Positions 7,000-7,751 of a stretch of DNA of 7,751 nucleotides are shown here, piece after piece. The DNA comes from Bacteroidales bacterium UBA1711. GTDB lineage: Bacteria; Bacteroidota; Bacteroidia; Bacteroidales; P3. Position numbers and translations under genes: made by a program. Within the stretch, counting starts at the first letter, position 1. The number at the start of each line of letters is the position of its first letter. Below the pieces are notes generated by a model that was not told where the DNA came from, did not search any database, and saw only the letters and a program-made list of their open reading frames with translations. Location: assembly GCA_002317325.1 (NCBI GenBank), contig DCJB01000118.1, forward strand, positions 1 to 7,751, given 5' to 3'.

Positions 7000-7014
7000 G
7001 TTTTCAGAGTTTTT
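6978..7014 (-). terminator. Perfect 15-bp inverted repeat with T tract: probable terminator after yajC, possible operator
   Basis: The arms are AAAAACTCTGAAAAC (6978-6992) and GTTTTCAGAGTTTTT (7000-7014), with a 7-base spacer. In the minus-strand transcript the stem is followed directly by a run of U residues (plus-strand A run 6976-6982), the form of an intrinsic terminator placed about 100 bases after the yajC stop. On the plus strand the right arm also ends in five T residues, so it could work in both directions. The stem is AT-rich at both ends, so its strength is uncertain. It overlaps the -33 region of the efflux promoter, so it could instead, or also, be the binding site of the TetR-family regulator. 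Confidence 0.65.
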
Positions 7015-7117
7015 GCAGTTAATCTTTCTTAATCCTTCCGATAGGCCGCCGATACGTCTGAGTACCGTTGCACAGCCTGACCTTGGGCAGGGGTGCAGCA
7101 GCCTTTTGCTGGGGCGG

Positions 7118-7408
7118 CTATTTGCTCTTTTTGCGCTCGGGGATGGGCTGTAGCGAGGCTTTGGCCACCTTGATACGGGTGCCGGGGGCAATTTCCACCA
7201 CGGCTTGGGCGTCGTCGGTGCTCACTATGGTGGCGTGCACTCCGCTTGCGGTCATTATGCGGTCGCCGCTTTTCAGTCCGTTGCGGTAGGCGGCCTCTTT
7301 CTTGGCGGTTTGGCTTTGGGGGCGGATGAGGAAGAGGTAGAAGACCACAATCATGGCAACTATCATGATGACGGTCTTCCATCCGTTGGTGATGTCGAGT
7401 AAAAGCAT
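7118..7408 (-). CDS. yajC: YajC, Sec translocon accessory membrane protein
   Basis: The protein has 96 residues, typical for YajC, which associates with SecDF and the SecYEG translocon at the inner membrane. It has a single transmembrane helix at about residues 10-28 (WKTVIMIVAMIVVFYLFLIRP), directly followed by the family hallmark IRPQSQTAKKEAAYRNGLK (27-45). A cytosolic beta-rich domain comes next, with the conserved GDRIMTASGVHATIVSTDD (48-66), VVEIAPGTRIKVAKASL (70-86) and a basic tail. The ATG at 7406-7408 leaves a short N-terminal segment before the helix, as expected. The gene is separate from the efflux operon: about 200 bases and a likely terminator lie between yajC and tetR. The upstream neighbour expected in some Bacteroidetes (nusB) cannot be recognised in the few codons visible. 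The frame continues for 32 more codons beyond the TAG stop. Confidence 0.93.
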   Translation of the reverse strand: MLLLDITNGWKTVIMIVAMIVVFYLFLIRPQSQTAKKEAAYRNGLKSGDRIMTASGVHATIVSTDDAQAVVEIAPGTRIKVAKASLQPIPERKKSK

Positions 7409-7706
7409 TGCTATAAGTGTTTTCTGTGATTACTTGGGTTGAACTGATGCAGCCTGCGCCGCAGACGCAACTTTTCTCTAACGCCCGCCTATGCGTTCTA
7501 TTGTCCGGGGTTGAAACTTTTTTTGTCCGCAGCCCTCCATCTCTGTTCGCGGCGGCATTTCTCCGATGGATGAGTACCCGCAGTGTCCGAAATATAATCC
7601 ATGAAAAAGCAACAAGGACAGCCCCCCCTGTATTTAGTAAAAGTTGCGATAGTTGGTTGAATTTAGGTTATTTCTCCACGTGCCGCGACTCCCGAAGGCG
7701 GAAACA
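7409..7706. other. Intergenic region upstream of yajC
   Basis: No convincing gene is seen in these 298 bases. They contain a short GC hairpin (CTGCG-G-CGCAG on the minus strand) about 50 bases upstream of yajC, three copies of TGTCCG on the plus strand (7502, 7524, 7584), a run of seven C residues (7622-7628) flanked by ACAG and CTGT, and a 19-codon open frame on the plus strand (7601-7660). The stretch presumably holds the yajC promoter and leader. Confidence 0.6.
7589..7596 (-). promoter_or_regulatory. Possible -7 promoter element upstream of yajC
   Basis: The minus strand reads TATATTTC, one mismatch from the Bacteroidetes -7 consensus TAnnTTTG. A TTGTTG motif lies upstream, but only 13 to 16 bases away, shorter than the usual 19-21. 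If active it would give yajC a leader of roughly 170 bases. This is a weak call, because near matches to such a short motif occur by chance. Confidence 0.22.
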
Positions 7707-7751
7707 TCACAACTTCTCAATCCTGCACTCGTGCGCCTTCTCCTTGCGGTC
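7707..7751 (-). CDS. C-terminal 14 codons of an unidentified gene (partial)
   Basis: The minus strand is open from the window edge and reads DRKEKAHECRIEKL before a TGA stop at 7707-7709. Third positions are nearly all G or C, as in the other genes of the window, and the composition is plausible for a protein tail. The product is not recognised. Two plus-strand frames are also open here, so the call is tentative. Confidence 0.35.
   Translation of the reverse strand, partial: DRKEKAHECRIEKL

Noticed and set aside
6910..7191. In-frame N-terminal extension of the TetR-family protein (94 extra residues)
   Set aside because: The extension crosses the promoter -7 element and the inverted repeat and overlaps the yajC 3' end. 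The family N-terminus begins at the ATG at 6909.
7029..7382. Minus-strand open frame of 117 codons overlapping yajC in another frame
   Set aside because: It overlaps a clear yajC gene over nearly its whole length and has a His/Pro/Arg-rich composition typical of a frame shadow.
1..7751. CRISPR array, tRNA, rRNA or diversity-generating retroelement
   Set aside because: No regularly spaced repeats, no tRNA-like or rRNA-like stretch, and no reverse transcriptase or template/variable repeat pair were seen. The four-helix-bundle protein resembles Avd only at the fold level.

Overview
The window looks like chromosomal DNA from a member of the Bacteroidetes, most likely the Bacteroidales. The signs are a near-perfect Bacteroidetes -7 promoter element (TAccTTTG) ahead of the main operon, AT-rich start regions without clear Shine-Dalgarno sequences, strong G/C preference at third codon positions, and the gene families present. 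The genus cannot be fixed from this sequence alone. Every convincing gene lies on the minus strand, so transcription runs from high to low coordinates.

Reading in that direction, the right end (7751 to 7409) holds what may be the last 14 codons of an unidentified gene, followed by about 300 bases of non-coding DNA. Next comes yajC (7408-7118), the small membrane protein associated with the Sec translocon. A 15-bp perfect inverted repeat with a T tract (6978-7014) follows and looks like a terminator. It abuts and partly overlaps the promoter of the next operon.

The main operon (6909 to below 1) is a tripartite multidrug-efflux system with its own regulator. The order is a TetR-family repressor (6289-6909), a TolC-type outer-membrane channel (5000-6292, overlapping the repressor gene by 4 bases), a lipoprotein periplasmic adaptor (3905-4936), a 124-residue four-helix-bundle protein (3507-3881), an HAE1-type RND pump of 1060 residues (292-3474), and a PII-like protein cut off by the window edge (1-267). 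Adaptor, pump and channel would form the trans-envelope export machine. The TetR protein would control the operon from its first position. The PII-like protein is a plausible small accessory or sensor for the pump.

The part that does not fit the standard layout is the four-helix-bundle gene between adaptor and pump. It belongs to the family first known from intervening sequences inside 23S rRNA genes (S23/IVP). It is bounded by AT-rich repeats in inverted orientation built on the unit TTAAGAATT, its G+C content is lower than that of the pump, and its repeats run directly into the stop codons of both the adaptor gene and the cassette gene. It looks like a small inserted cassette in a protein-coding operon, and it is the most interesting item here.
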